From assembly GCF_041737845.1 (NCBI RefSeq), contig NZ_JBGSQX010000087.1:1-64000 (forward strand): a stretch of DNA of 64,000 nucleotides, written 5' to 3'. The notes beneath the pieces are model-generated. The model saw only the letters and a program-made list of their open reading frames with translations, did no database searches and was not told the origin of the DNA. The DNA comes from Desulfococcus sp041737845. Lineage in GTDB: Bacteria > Desulfobacterota > Desulfobacteria > Desulfobacterales > Desulfococcaceae. Each line of letters starts with the position of its first letter. The stretch's first letter is position 1. Both the position numbers and the translations under genes were made by a program. Positions 35,588 through 44,072 of this stretch are shown here, piece by piece.

Positions 35588-36685
35588 ATGCCCGAGCAGG
35601 AATCGACCGCACCGGAGGATTTTTCACGAAAAATGATCGACATTCTCAATTACGGCGCCCTGAACCTCGCCGTGGGCATCGGCTACCGCACGGGGCTCTT
35701 CGACGCCATGGACGCATGCAGCGCGCCGCAGACCGCCGAGGCCGTCGCCCGGGAGGCGGGGATGAACCGGCGCTATGTGGAGGAGTGGCTGGGCGTCATG
35801 TGCACCGGCGGCATCGTCACCCTCACCACCCGCGAGGACGGCACCGCCGAATATCTTCTGCCCCGATCTCACGCCGATATTCTAACCCGCCGCGCGGGCA
35901 GCGGCAACCTGGGGGTCTACGCCCAGGAGATCCCCCTCCTGACTCTCTGCGCCATGGAGAAGGTCCTGGACGGATTCCGGACAGGCGAGGGGGTGCCCTA
36001 TGCCGACTATCCGAAATTTCAGGCGTTCATGACGGAGCTGGCCAACGCCAAGCACCGGCAGGTGCTGATCGACCTTTTCCTCCCCACGGTGGACGGCGGC
36101 CGGATGGCGGCCCGCCTCCAAAAGGGCATCCGGGTGTGCGACCTTGGGTGCGGGGAGGGCGTCGCGCTCACCCTCATGGCGGCGGCCTTCCCCGCCAGCC
36201 GGTTCACCGGCATCGACATGGACCCCGAGGTGATCCGGATCGCCGAGAGCGCGGCTGCTGAGGCAGGCCTTGACAACGCCCGTTTCCTCGTCCGGGACGC
36301 CGCGGCCCTCGGAAACGGGGACGAATTCGAAAACGCCTTCGACTACATCACCGCCTTTGACGCCATCCACGACCAGCGGGAGCCCCTGGCCGCCCTGAAA
36401 AGCGTCCGGCGCATGCTGCCGCCGGGCGGCTGCTTCTCCATGATCGACATCGACGCGGGGTCCGCCCACCAGGACAATATGGCCCACCCCATGGGGCCGT
36501 TCCTCTACACCGTGAGCCTCATGCACTGCATGCCGGTGGGGCTGGCGGACAACGGCGCCGGTTTGGGCATGATGTGGGGCAGGGAGAAGGCCGTGGCGCT
36601 CCTCTCCCGGGCCGGCTTCGACGCCGTCGAGGTGGTCGAGATGCCCCACGACCCTTTCAACATCCACTACTTCTGCCGAAAATAG
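35588..36685 (+). CDS. class I SAM-dependent methyltransferase with winged-helix N-domain
   Basis: 365 residues. The first 100 form a helical/winged-helix dimerisation domain (LNLAVGIGYRTGLFDAM, EAGMNRRYVEEWLGVM), as in Rv2258c-type and O-methyltransferase-like enzymes. Residues about 180-290 are the SAM-binding Rossmann fold with motif I CDLGCGEGVAL, acidic motif II GIDMDPEVI and DAIHDQREP as motif IV. The substrate is unknown. I chose ATG 35588 for the AAGGA seven bases upstream; a GTG/ATG extension to 35522 has no ribosome site. The ATP-grasp gene follows 43 bases later, so they may work on the same small molecule. Confidence 0.85.
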   Translation: MPEQESTAPEDFSRKMIDILNYGALNLAVGIGYRTGLFDAMDACSAPQTAEAVAREAGMNRRYVEEWLGVMCTGGIVTLTTREDGTAEYLLPRSHADILTRRAGSGNLGVYAQEIPLLTLCAMEKVLDGFRTGEGVPYADYPKFQAFMTELANAKHRQVLIDLFLPTVDGGRMAARLQKGIRVCDLGCGEGVALTLMAAAFPASRFTGIDMDPEVIRIAESAAAEAGLDNARFLVRDAAALGNGDEFENAFDYITAFDAIHDQREPLAALKSVRRMLPPGGCFSMIDIDAGSAHQDNMAHPMGPFLYTVSLMHCMPVGLADNGAGLGMMWGREKAVALLSRAGFDAVEVVEMPHDPFNIHYFCRK

Positions 36686-36728
36686 CGGCGGACGGCGCCG
36701 CCCATACACCTTCCGAAAGGATGCAAGG

Positions 36729-37889
36729 ATGAACATCGTTTACCTATCCCCCCATTTCCCCCCGAATTACTATCTTTTCTGCGTCCACCTGAAAAAGATG
36801 GGGGCGAACGTACTGGGCATCGGCGATGCCGCCTACGATCAGATCGGGCACGAATTGAAGGAGGGGCTGACCGAATACTACCGGGTGGACGACATGGCGG
36901 ACTACGACCAGCTTCTCAAAGCCTGCGGGTATTTCACCCACATCTACGGCAAGCTCGACCGCGCGGAATCCAACAACGAATACTGGATCGAGACCGAAGC
37001 GAAGCTCCGGACCGATTTCAACATGAACGGCCCCAAGATTCACCAGATATCCCGCCTGGTCCTGAAATCCGAAATGAAAAAGCATTTTCGGAACGCGGGC
37101 GTGGACGTGGCCCGGGGAAAGATCGTCAAAAGCCGCGAGGAGGCCGTCCGCTTCATCGAGGAGGTCGGCTATCCCGTCGTCTTCAAGCCCGACCGCGGGG
37201 TGGGGGCCGCGGATACTTTTCGCATCGAAACCGAGGCGGACCTCGACGCTTTTTTCGACCGGAAGCCCGCGGCGCGGTATATCATGGAGGAGTTCATCGA
37301 GGGGGAGATCTGCTCCTTCGACGGCCTGACCGACCGGAACGGCGTTATTGTTTTTCACACCGCCCACGTCTTCAGCCAGGGCATCATGGAAACCGTGAAC
37401 GAAGACCGGGACATCTTCTATTATTCGCTTCGGGAGATCCCGGAGGACCTGGAGGATGCCGGCAAAAACACCGTCGCAGCCTTCGATATCCGGGAGCGGT
37501 TTTTTCATATCGAGTTTTTCAGGACCCCCGGCGGACGCCTCGTCGCTCTGGAGCTGAACGCCCGGCCGCCCGGCGGCCTCACGACGGACATGTTCGATTT
37601 TGCCAACAACATCGACATCTATGCCGCATGGGCGAAGGTCATGATGCACCAGCCGCCCGGGCTGACCTATTCGCGGCCCTATCACTGCGCTTACATCGGC
37701 AGAAAAGTGAACAAGAACTACATCCGGTCCCATCGGGACATCATGCAGCACTTCGGCTACATGATCGTCTTCCACGGACCGATCGACAGCATCTTCAGCG
37801 CCGCCATCGGCAACTACGGATATCTGGTCAACGCGGTCGACCTTGAGAATGTCCGGGATGCTGCGCGCTTTATACATGAGAAGTCATGA
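36729..37889 (+). CDS. ATP-grasp ligase-like protein
   Basis: 386 residues. The N-terminal 100 form a pre-ATP-grasp Rossmann domain. The ATP-grasp core shows VGYPVVFKPDRGVGAADTF (ATP-binding lysine and glycine loop), YIMEEFIEGEICSFDG, and the metal-binding end FFRTPGGRLVALELNARPPGGLTTDMFDFANNIDIY with the E-x-N-x-R triad. Enzymes of this fold join a carboxylate to an amine via an acyl-phosphate. The exact substrates cannot be read from sequence. The start has GGATGCAAGG upstream. The position between a methyltransferase and an ABC importer is unusual. Confidence 0.82.
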   Translation: MNIVYLSPHFPPNYYLFCVHLKKMGANVLGIGDAAYDQIGHELKEGLTEYYRVDDMADYDQLLKACGYFTHIYGKLDRAESNNEYWIETEAKLRTDFNMNGPKIHQISRLVLKSEMKKHFRNAGVDVARGKIVKSREEAVRFIEEVGYPVVFKPDRGVGAADTFRIETEADLDAFFDRKPAARYIMEEFIEGEICSFDGLTDRNGVIVFHTAHVFSQGIMETVNEDRDIFYYSLREIPEDLEDAGKNTVAAFDIRERFFHIEFFRTPGGRLVALELNARPPGGLTTDMFDFANNIDIYAAWAKVMMHQPPGLTYSRPYHCAYIGRKVNKNYIRSHRDIMQHFGYMIVFHGPIDSIFSAAIGNYGYLVNAVDLENVRDAARFIHEKS

Positions 37890-38018
37890 GCGGCGGACGA
37901 AAGGCCATGCTTTGAGGTGGATTTCGAAACCGTGTTGTGGCATTATCCCAAGCTGACGACAGCCGCACCAGGCGGTCAGGGTTCCGGCGCGAGACACCAG
38001 AGGGGACGCAGATCGATC

Positions 38019-38711
38019 ATGGGCATTTCATGCCGCAATATCAGCTACCGGTATCCCGGCGCCGAAACCTTCGTGTTCAGGGACCTCTCCTTCGAGATGG
38101 CGCAGCCGGGTTTCAACGCCCTGTTCGGCCCGTCCGGCGTCGGCAAAACCTCCTTCGCCAAGATCCTTTCGGGGGACCTGGCGGGCCATGGCGGCGAGGT
38201 GACCCTGGACGGCATCGACCGCCTGGCCTATTCCTACAACCTCGAAAGGCTGCCGGGATGGTCGACGGTGGGACGCCACCTCGAAAAGATCGTTCCCGAG
38301 ATCCGTCACGGCCGGATGGCGGAGCTCCTCCCGGCCTTCGGCATCGAAGCCTGTCTGGACCAGCGCTTTTCCCAGCTCTCCCTCGGCCAGAAAAACCGCG
38401 TCAACCTCATCCGCTACCTGCTCCAGGATTTTCAACTCCTTATCCTCGATGAAAGCCTGGCCAACGTCGACGAGCTGACGCGGGAGCGGATCATCCTCAA
38501 GATGAAAGACATGTTTCCCGAAACCTATTTTATCTATATATCCCATAATGTGGTCGAGGTGTCCAAATTCTGCAGGGATATCCTGGTGTTTCGCGGGCTC
38601 GAAAAACAGCCCGCCTCGACAATCGTCCGGGGGCAGGACCTGACCCGGGGAAGGGCCATCGGCACGCCGGCCTTCGAGCGGACCATGCTGGAGATCATGA
38701 ATGCTGTTTAG
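38019..38711 (+). CDS. ABC importer ATPase with atypical signature
   Basis: 230 residues from ATG 38019. Walker A is GPSGVGKTS, the signature is LSLGQKNRV rather than LSGGQ, Walker B is LLILDES, and the D-loop is NVDE. The switch histidine is in ISHNV. Sequence and partners match the nitrate/sulfonate/taurine-type family (SsuB/TauB/ThiZ). An in-frame GTG at 37917 adds 34 residues that do not resemble an ABC N-terminus. The stop overlaps the permease start by 11 bases. Confidence 0.85.
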   Translation: MGISCRNISYRYPGAETFVFRDLSFEMAQPGFNALFGPSGVGKTSFAKILSGDLAGHGGEVTLDGIDRLAYSYNLERLPGWSTVGRHLEKIVPEIRHGRMAELLPAFGIEACLDQRFSQLSLGQKNRVNLIRYLLQDFQLLILDESLANVDELTRERIILKMKDMFPETYFIYISHNVVEVSKFCRDILVFRGLEKQPASTIVRGQDLTRGRAIGTPAFERTMLEIMNAV

Positions 38712-39453
38712 GCGGATTTATCAGTTCCTGATCATCTATTGCCTGGGCATCCTGTTTCTGCTGACCCTCAAGCTCCTCCTGAACCTTTCCGACTACGTCA
38801 TTCCGGGCCCCGTGAGCATCTGGCATGTCTTTGTCCAGGAATTCCGTCGCTTTTTGATGAGCGTCCTGAGCACCCTGGGCGTCGCCGTCATCGGCCAGGT
38901 GACCTCGGTCTGCCTGGCCTTCGCGGTGGGGATCCTGGGCCGCCAGGCGACCTGGTTCGGCTCCTTCGTGAAGGTGGCGGCCTACAACATCCAGGCCTAC
39001 CCCATCGTAGCCATCGCCCCCATCATCTTCATCCTTCTGGGCGACGGGTTCGTTTCCCGCCTCCTCATCGCCGCCATGATCTGCTATTTCCCGCTCCTGC
39101 TCTCGGTCATGGGGATCATGTCGGAGCCCATCGACGATATCGAACATTTCTACCGGGTCACCGGGAGGATGCGCTGGCAGCTCGAGGTCAAGATCCGCGC
39201 CTTCGAAAACCTGCACAAGCTGACGACGGTCATCGCCGGCAGCGCCACCCTGGCCATGGCGGGCACCATCGTGGCGGAGTTCATCGCCGCCAACGCCGGC
39301 ATCGGCTACACCATCCGCATCGCACTCTACCAGAGCGACCTCGCCAAGGTGCTGGTCGCCCTGTTTGTCATCGGCATCACCCTCTCCGTTTACCAGGGGA
39401 TGCTGGAATGGGCCGGCCTTCGGGTGAAGCGCCGGTGGGCGGGCGGCGTATGA
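38701..39453 (+). CDS. ABC permease, SsuC/TauC type
   Basis: 250 residues with about six hydrophobic segments. The coupling-helix region GRMRWQLEVKIRAFENLHKLTT and AGSATLAMAGTIVAEFIAANAGIGYTI match binding-protein-dependent permeases of the taurine/sulfonate/thiamine-precursor family. It overlaps the ATPase gene and is followed 50 bases later by the binding-protein gene. Confidence 0.9.
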   Translation: MLFRRIYQFLIIYCLGILFLLTLKLLLNLSDYVIPGPVSIWHVFVQEFRRFLMSVLSTLGVAVIGQVTSVCLAFAVGILGRQATWFGSFVKVAAYNIQAYPIVAIAPIIFILLGDGFVSRLLIAAMICYFPLLLSVMGIMSEPIDDIEHFYRVTGRMRWQLEVKIRAFENLHKLTTVIAGSATLAMAGTIVAEFIAANAGIGYTIRIALYQSDLAKVLVALFVIGITLSVYQGMLEWAGLRVKRRWAGGV

Positions 39454-39503
39454 CGACGGATCCCGGGGAGAAGCGCCCGGGACGGAAACCCAGGAGGAAA
39501 ACC

Positions 39504-40484
39504 ATGATCCGGAAAGCGATGATACTTGTGGTGTTGAGCATGCTGGGGGTCGCCGGCCCCCTGCGGTCGACCGGGCTCGCGGAGCAGCTCAATTACCGCC
39601 TCAAATGGCTCTTCAACACGAGCGTCGTGGGGGATGTCTATGCCGACGCCCACGGGTATTTCAGTGCCGAGGGACTTTCGGTCGCCGTCAAGGCCGGCGG
39701 CCCCGAGCGGGACGCCATCCGGGAGCTGGAGCTGGGCTACGCCCAGTTCGGGGTCGCCTCTGCGGACCAGGTCATCCGGGCACTGTCCAAGGGCGCGCGG
39801 GTCGCGGTCCTGGCCCAGATTTTCAATATCAATCCCCTCCAGTGGATCTACCGGTCGGAAAAGCCTCCCATCCACGCCCTGTCGGACCTCAGGGGCCGCG
39901 TGATCGGAATCACTTACGGCGGCAACGATGAAACCATCATGAAAACCCTCCTCGCAAAGGCCAATCTCACGGAAAACGAGGTCTCCTTTTTCAGCGTCCG
40001 GTATGACTTCACCCCGTTCTACACCGGCAAAACCGATCTCTGGCCGGTCTACCGCAACGCCCAGGGCCCCATCCTGACGAAAAAGCTGCGGGAAGGCGGC
40101 GAGGCCGTGTCCTTCCTGAACCCGTCGGATTTCGGGGTCAATTTTGTGGCAAACTCCGTCGTGACCTCCGAGCGGATGATCCGGGACAATCCGGACCAGG
40201 TGAAACGGTTCACCCGGGCGCTGCTTGCGGCGTGGCGGGACGCCCTCGACCCGAAAAACGCCGGTAAGGCCCTTGCGACCCTCGAAGGATACGACAAGGA
40301 AACCGCCCCGGACATCCGGCGGGAGCAGCTCGACATCACCCGAGGCATGATCCTTCACCCGCAGACCGGAGCCGTGGGCGGAATCGATGTCGAGGCATGG
40401 AAACAGACCGAGGCGATCATGCTCGAACAGAAGCTGATCCCGGCGCCCGTATCCGTGGACAGGGTATTGGCCCCCCGGGAATGA
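39504..40484 (+). CDS. NMT1/THI5-like periplasmic binding protein
   Basis: 326 residues with a signal peptide (MIRKAMILVVLSMLGVAG). The mature part has the NMT1/THI5-like fold: RLKWLFNTSVVGDVYADAHGYFSAEGL, then an ELGYAQFGVASADQVI segment and a GRVIGITYGGND hinge. Members bind pyrimidine precursors of thiamine, sulfonates or similar ligands. ATG 39504 has AGGAGG six bases upstream. ATG 39450, overlapping the permease stop, would add 18 polar residues before the signal peptide and is less likely. It is convergent with a second NMT1-like gene. Confidence 0.9.
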   Translation: MIRKAMILVVLSMLGVAGPLRSTGLAEQLNYRLKWLFNTSVVGDVYADAHGYFSAEGLSVAVKAGGPERDAIRELELGYAQFGVASADQVIRALSKGARVAVLAQIFNINPLQWIYRSEKPPIHALSDLRGRVIGITYGGNDETIMKTLLAKANLTENEVSFFSVRYDFTPFYTGKTDLWPVYRNAQGPILTKKLREGGEAVSFLNPSDFGVNFVANSVVTSERMIRDNPDQVKRFTRALLAAWRDALDPKNAGKALATLEGYDKETAPDIRREQLDITRGMILHPQTGAVGGIDVEAWKQTEAIMLEQKLIPAPVSVDRVLAPRE

Positions 40485-40487
40485 CCG

Positions 40488-40503
40488 CAGGGGCAGGCCC
40501 CTG
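40488..40503. repeat. hairpin after binding-protein gene
   Basis: Perfect CAGGGGC-AG-GCCCCTG starting three bases after the stop at 40484. It may be a transcription-stop or a REP-related hairpin; it has no T-run. Confidence 0.5.
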
Positions 40504-40513
40504 TCCCCGCACC

Positions 40514-40539
40514 GGGCAACCACGGGGGGTTGCCCCTAC
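40514..40539 (-). repeat. REP-like palindrome with GTAG foot
   Basis: On the minus strand GTAG is followed by a hairpin with arms GGGCAACC/GGTTGCCC (40514-40521, 40528-40535). It has the same CCGTAGGGGC head as the RAYT-linked REPs. The TAG of its foot is the stop codon of the neighbouring minus-strand gene. Confidence 0.65.
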
Positions 40540-41477
40540 GGACCCACGGTGTGGAGCAGCCGGGCCGCGTCCACCGGACGTGCGATCAACTTGTGCGCGA
40601 GGGCGAAATCCGCAAAGGCCTGCCACCGCTTCGGGTCGTGGGCCTGGCCGGCTGCGAAATAGGGCAGGGTGAGGCGGAAGGCCTCGGATTCCGTCTTGGG
40701 ATCCGCCTCGGGGACCTCCTTGAGATACTCCTGGAACGCCTTTTCCGGGTCGGCCCGCATCTGAGAGATGGCCGCATCCACCGCGCGGACGAATGCCGCA
40801 ACCTTTTCGCCCTTCAGATCCAGGGTCTTCCGGCTGCAGACAAAGATCAGCTCGTCGTAATCCGGGATGCCGTGCTTCTCCAGCTCGAAATAGCCGACAT
40901 CGTATCCCCGATGGCGCATCTCGACCGTTTCATAGGTCTTGAACGGCCCCATGACGGCGTCGACCTTGCCGGCCGCAAGCGACTGGACGATGGCGAACCC
41001 CACATTCACCGGCGTATGATCGCGGACCCCGTTTATGGCGGCAAAGGCTTCGAGCATCACGTCCATGAGGCCCGGGACCGTGTAGCCGATGCGCCTGCCG
41101 GAGAGATCCGCCGGGGTCTCGATCCCCTTTCCCCTGAGAAAGAGGATCGTCGTGAGCGGATGCGCGATGAGCCGCCCCACGGCGGCGACGTCCAGGCCGC
41201 GGGCGGCGGCGATCACGGTCTGGGGCGTATAGGAGACCGCGATATCCACGTTTCCGGAAGCTGCCAGTTTCAGGGCGTCCGAGGTCTCGGAAGGGCTCAC
41301 GATCCGGACGTCCAGCCCCGCCTTCTCGAACAGCCCGCGGTGGCGGGCCACATAAACCGGCAGATGGTCCACATTCGGGAACCAGTCGAGCATCAGGGTG
41401 ATCGTCTCCGAGGCGGACGCCGCAGGAGAAATCAGCAGAACGGCGGCGGCGAGCCATTTGATCCATTTTTTTTTCAT
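40536..41477 (-). CDS. thiY: ThiY-like thiamine-precursor binding protein
   Basis: 313 residues with an N-terminal signal peptide after MKKK. The mature sequence starts SETITLMLDWFPNVDHLPVYVARHRGLFEKAGLDV, the NMT1/THI5 pattern of ThiY, which binds N-formyl-4-amino-5-aminomethyl-2-methylpyrimidine in Bacillus. ATG 41477 has GAGGAGG upstream; a longer frame to 41528 lacks one. It is the last gene of a TPP-riboswitch operon. Its stop lies inside a REP-like palindrome, so the C-terminus may have been reset by repeat insertion. Confidence 0.88.
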   Translation of the reverse strand: MKKKWIKWLAAAVLLISPAASASETITLMLDWFPNVDHLPVYVARHRGLFEKAGLDVRIVSPSETSDALKLAASGNVDIAVSYTPQTVIAAARGLDVAAVGRLIAHPLTTILFLRGKGIETPADLSGRRIGYTVPGLMDVMLEAFAAINGVRDHTPVNVGFAIVQSLAAGKVDAVMGPFKTYETVEMRHRGYDVGYFELEKHGIPDYDELIFVCSRKTLDLKGEKVAAFVRAVDAAISQMRADPEKAFQEYLKEVPEADPKTESEAFRLTLPYFAAGQAHDPKRWQAFADFALAHKLIARPVDAARLLHTVGP

Positions 41478-41549
41478 CCATGCCTCCTCATCTTTTTTCG
41501 TTGGGATGGTATTGAGCGCTTCTTCCAAAAAATCCGGAGTCCAGGTTTG

Positions 41550-42296
41550 TCATGTCGGTTCCTTCCACCGGATCACCCGCCGTTCGATGACATCCACGAT
41601 CAGCCGCAATCCCAGCCCCATGGCGGACAGGTAGAGGATGGCAGCGAAGACCAGGTCAACCTGGAGCCGGGCGTTGGCCTGGATCATCAGGTAGCCCAGC
41701 CCCTGCTGGGCCCCGACCCATTCGCCGATGACGGCGCCGATGGTGGCCACGGAAACCCCGACCTTGAGACCGGTGAAAAAACCGGGCAGGGCAAAAGGCC
41801 AGTGGAGCATCCGGAGCGTCTGCCAGAAGCCGGCACCCATGAGCCGGAAAAGGATCCGATATTCCCGGTCGCAGTTCTTGAAGCCGTCCAGAAGGCTCAC
41901 CGTGATCGGGAAAAAGATGATGACGGCGGCCATCAGCACCTTGGAAGCGATGCCGTACCCGAACCAGACCACCAGAAGCGGGGCCACGGCGAACACGGGG
42001 ACGGCCTGGGAGGCCACCAGCAGCGGCGTCAGGGACCTTTCGACGGTCCGGTGAAAGAACATGGCCACCGCTGTCGGTACGGCCACGAGCACCGAGAGCA
42101 GGATCCCCAGGAGGATCTCCAGGAAGGTTGCGCCGGCGTGGGCCAGGAGAAGGGGGGCCTTGTCGACGGCCACCCTGAAAATGGCGGACGGCGGCGGAAG
42201 AATGAAGTCGGGGACGCCCAGGTACCGGCATGCCGCCTCCCATCCCAGCAGGAAGGCGGCGATGAGACCCAAGGGCGCGGGATTACAGCGTCTCAT
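41550..42296 (-). CDS. thiX: ThiX-like ABC permease
   Basis: 248 residues, about six membrane helices. The cytoplasmic coupling loop RLMGAGFWQTLRMLHWPFALPGFFTGLKVGVSVATIGAVIGEWVGAQQGLGYLM is typical of ThiX/SsuC permeases. It overlaps the ATPase gene by 14 bases and precedes thiY by 72. Riboswitch control at the operon head supports a thiamine-pyrimidine precursor as substrate. Confidence 0.9.
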   Translation of the reverse strand: MRRCNPAPLGLIAAFLLGWEAACRYLGVPDFILPPPSAIFRVAVDKAPLLLAHAGATFLEILLGILLSVLVAVPTAVAMFFHRTVERSLTPLLVASQAVPVFAVAPLLVVWFGYGIASKVLMAAVIIFFPITVSLLDGFKNCDREYRILFRLMGAGFWQTLRMLHWPFALPGFFTGLKVGVSVATIGAVIGEWVGAQQGLGYLMIQANARLQVDLVFAAILYLSAMGLGLRLIVDVIERRVIRWKEPT

Positions 42297-43029
42297 GGCT
42301 CAACTCCAGGTCCAGGCGCGCCAACACCGCCGTTTTGGATCGGATGAGCCCGGGATCGTCGGGTCGACGGGGTTTCGGGGTTTCGAGACTGTGGCGCTGG
42401 AGGATCTTCATGGGCATCTTCGAGAGGACCAGGAGCTCGTCGGCCAGAAGCAGGCCCTCCTCGATGTCGTGGGTGATCATGACCAGGGTTTTTGCGAACT
42501 CCCGCTGAAGCGCAAGAAGGAGGCCGTGGAGGCTGCGCCGCGTGATGGCGTCCAGGGCGGAGAGGGGCTCGTCCAGCAGCACCAGCTCGCGCTCGGACAT
42601 GAGGGTCCGGACCAGGGCGCACCGCTGTCGCATCCCGCCCGATATCTCACCGGGCAGGTAGGCCTCGAACCCCTCAAGCCCCATCCGGCGAAAGAACGCC
42701 CCGGCCCGCCTCCGGGAGGCGCCCGGGTCCGCTCCCGCGATTCTGGAGGGCAGGAGGGCGTTGTCCATCAGCGAACACCAGGGCAGGAGAAGGTCCTTCT
42801 GCGGCATGTAGGCGCCGACCGCCCCCAGATGGGGAAGGGGATCCCCCATCCACGACAGGGTGCCCGAATCCGGGGGCACCACGCCCGTGAGGAGATCGAA
42901 AAGGGTCGTTTTGCCGCAGCCAGAGGGGCCGATCAGGACCGTAACCCCCCCGCGGGGGACCGTCAGATCGAATCCCTCCAGGACCGTAAGATCGTCAAAC
43001 CGTTTGGACAGGTGTGAGATGGCAAGCAT
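42283..43029 (-). CDS. thiZ: ThiZ-like ABC ATPase
   Basis: 248 residues. Walker A is GPSGCGKTT; Q-loop, signature ISGGMRQRC, Walker B VLLDEPLSALD and switch ITHDI are all in order. It powers ThiXY. ATG 43029 has AGGAG seven bases upstream; an in-frame ATG at 43065 adds 12 residues without support. It is the first gene of the minus-strand operon, and the TPP riboswitch ends about 65 bases upstream of it. Confidence 0.9.
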   Translation of the reverse strand: MLAISHLSKRFDDLTVLEGFDLTVPRGGVTVLIGPSGCGKTTLFDLLTGVVPPDSGTLSWMGDPLPHLGAVGAYMPQKDLLLPWCSLMDNALLPSRIAGADPGASRRRAGAFFRRMGLEGFEAYLPGEISGGMRQRCALVRTLMSERELVLLDEPLSALDAITRRSLHGLLLALQREFAKTLVMITHDIEEGLLLADELLVLSKMPMKILQRHSLETPKPRRPDDPGLIRSKTAVLARLDLELSHETL

Positions 43030-43095
43030 GGACGGCTCCTGCGGCATGCGGATCCGCCGGAGCATGGAAAGACGGGGGCTTCAAGGCAGGTTCCA

Positions 43096-43182
43096 CTTTC
43101 CTACGCCGGCATGATCCGGATCAGGTTCGAGGGGTCGAGGCCGGGGGCCTCCTCTCAGCCGGAACAGCGGCTCCCCCAGTGT
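43096..43182 (-). promoter_or_regulatory. TPP riboswitch (minus strand)
   Basis: On the minus strand the canonical THI-element order is seen: GGGGGAGCC, then GGCTGAGAGG, a variable stem, then ACCTGATCCGGATCATGCC and GGCGTAGGA. It lies between a TTGACA promoter and thiZ and should lower ThiXYZ expression when thiamine pyrophosphate binds. Confidence 0.93.
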
Positions 43183-43193
43183 TCAGGTGGTGA

Positions 43194-43222
43194 ACTTTAT
43201 GTCATCCCCGGAGGCTTGTCAA
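43194..43222 (-). promoter_or_regulatory. promoter of the thiZXY operon
   Basis: Minus strand TTGACA (43222-43217), 17 bases, TAAAGT (43199-43194), ending about 11 bases before the riboswitch. Confidence 0.6.
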
Positions 43223-43320
43223 ACACTCTTTGCCGCCGAAAAGGCGTTTCGCGGGCGCGTCCGCCGCGCCGTCACCGGACGGGCCGCGGGGGCCATCACC
43301 GCCGAACCTCCCAAAAAAAC

Positions 43321-43349
43321 TTGCTTTCAGCGGCGGGCGCTGGTAAGAA
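43321..43349 (+). promoter_or_regulatory. promoter of the thiW operon
   Basis: TTGCTT (43321-43326), 17-base spacer, TAAGAA (43344-43349), followed within 13 bases by the plus-strand riboswitch. Confidence 0.5.
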
Positions 43350-43361
43350 TCGACCCATATC

Positions 43362-43445
43362 CGACTGGGGGTGTTCCGGCATGCCGCCGGAACTGAGATA
43401 ATACCCTTTGAACCTGATACAGTTCGCACTGTCGTAGGGAAATCG
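43362..43445 (+). promoter_or_regulatory. TPP riboswitch (plus strand)
   Basis: CTGGGGGTGTTCC, then GGAACTGAGATAATACCC, TTTGAACCTGATACAGTT and CTGTCGTAGGGA follow the THI-element consensus. It lies about 105 bases upstream of thiW and should repress the ECF importer genes when TPP is plentiful. Confidence 0.93.
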
Positions 43446-43550
43446 GAGACGGAATCCTCCTTTTGTCTTGTTCAGATATCTCTCCGGCTCCCGCCACGGC
43501 ATACCCAGACAGACATCACCGGTTCAGAACGGCAAGGGGAGGCTTTCGTC

Positions 43551-44072
43551 ATGCCATCCAAAAATTCGGCGTTTTACCAAACGGACACGCGCAAAACCGC
43601 CTACGCGGTGGTCTTCGTCGCCCTGGGCGTGGCGCTCGCGCCCTATACATCCATTCCGCTGGGCATCGCGAGGATCAACCCGACCCAGCATTTCGTGAAC
43701 ATCCTGGCCGCCGTGATCCTGGGGCCGGGATGGGCCGTTTTGATCGCCCTGGTCATCGGGCTCATCCGCAACATGATGGGCGTGGGGACCCTCCTGGCCT
43801 TTCCCGGGGGGATGATCGGCGCGTTTCTGGCGGGGATCGTCTACCTCAAAACCCGGAATCTCTACCTGGGCGCGGCCGGAGAGATCGTCGGCACCGGGCT
43901 GATTGCGCCGGTGGTGAGCGCGCTGCTCGTGGCCCCGTTTCTCATGGGCAAGGCCATTCCGCTTCTGGCGCTGGTCCCGTCGTTTCTGGGCAGCACCGTC
44001 GCGGGATCCATCCTGGGCGTCCTGGCCGTGAAGCTGCTCTCCCGCGCCGACATCATCAAGCTCGGGCCATGA
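43551..44072 (+). CDS. thiW: ThiW-type ECF transporter S component
   Basis: A 173-residue hydrophobic protein with about six membrane helices. It opens TAYAVVFVALGVALAPYTSIPLGIARINPTQHFVNILAAVILGPGWA and continues IGLIRNMMGVGTLLAFPGGMIGAFLAG, the ThiW family pattern. It would capture a thiamine thiazole or other thiamine precursor. ATG 43551 has GGGGAGG eight bases upstream; an upstream ATG at 43371 lies within the riboswitch and is not used. The stop overlaps the ATPase gene start (ATGA). Confidence 0.92.
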   Translation: MPSKNSAFYQTDTRKTAYAVVFVALGVALAPYTSIPLGIARINPTQHFVNILAAVILGPGWAVLIALVIGLIRNMMGVGTLLAFPGGMIGAFLAGIVYLKTRNLYLGAAGEIVGTGLIAPVVSALLVAPFLMGKAIPLLALVPSFLGSTVAGSILGVLAVKLLSRADIIKLGP

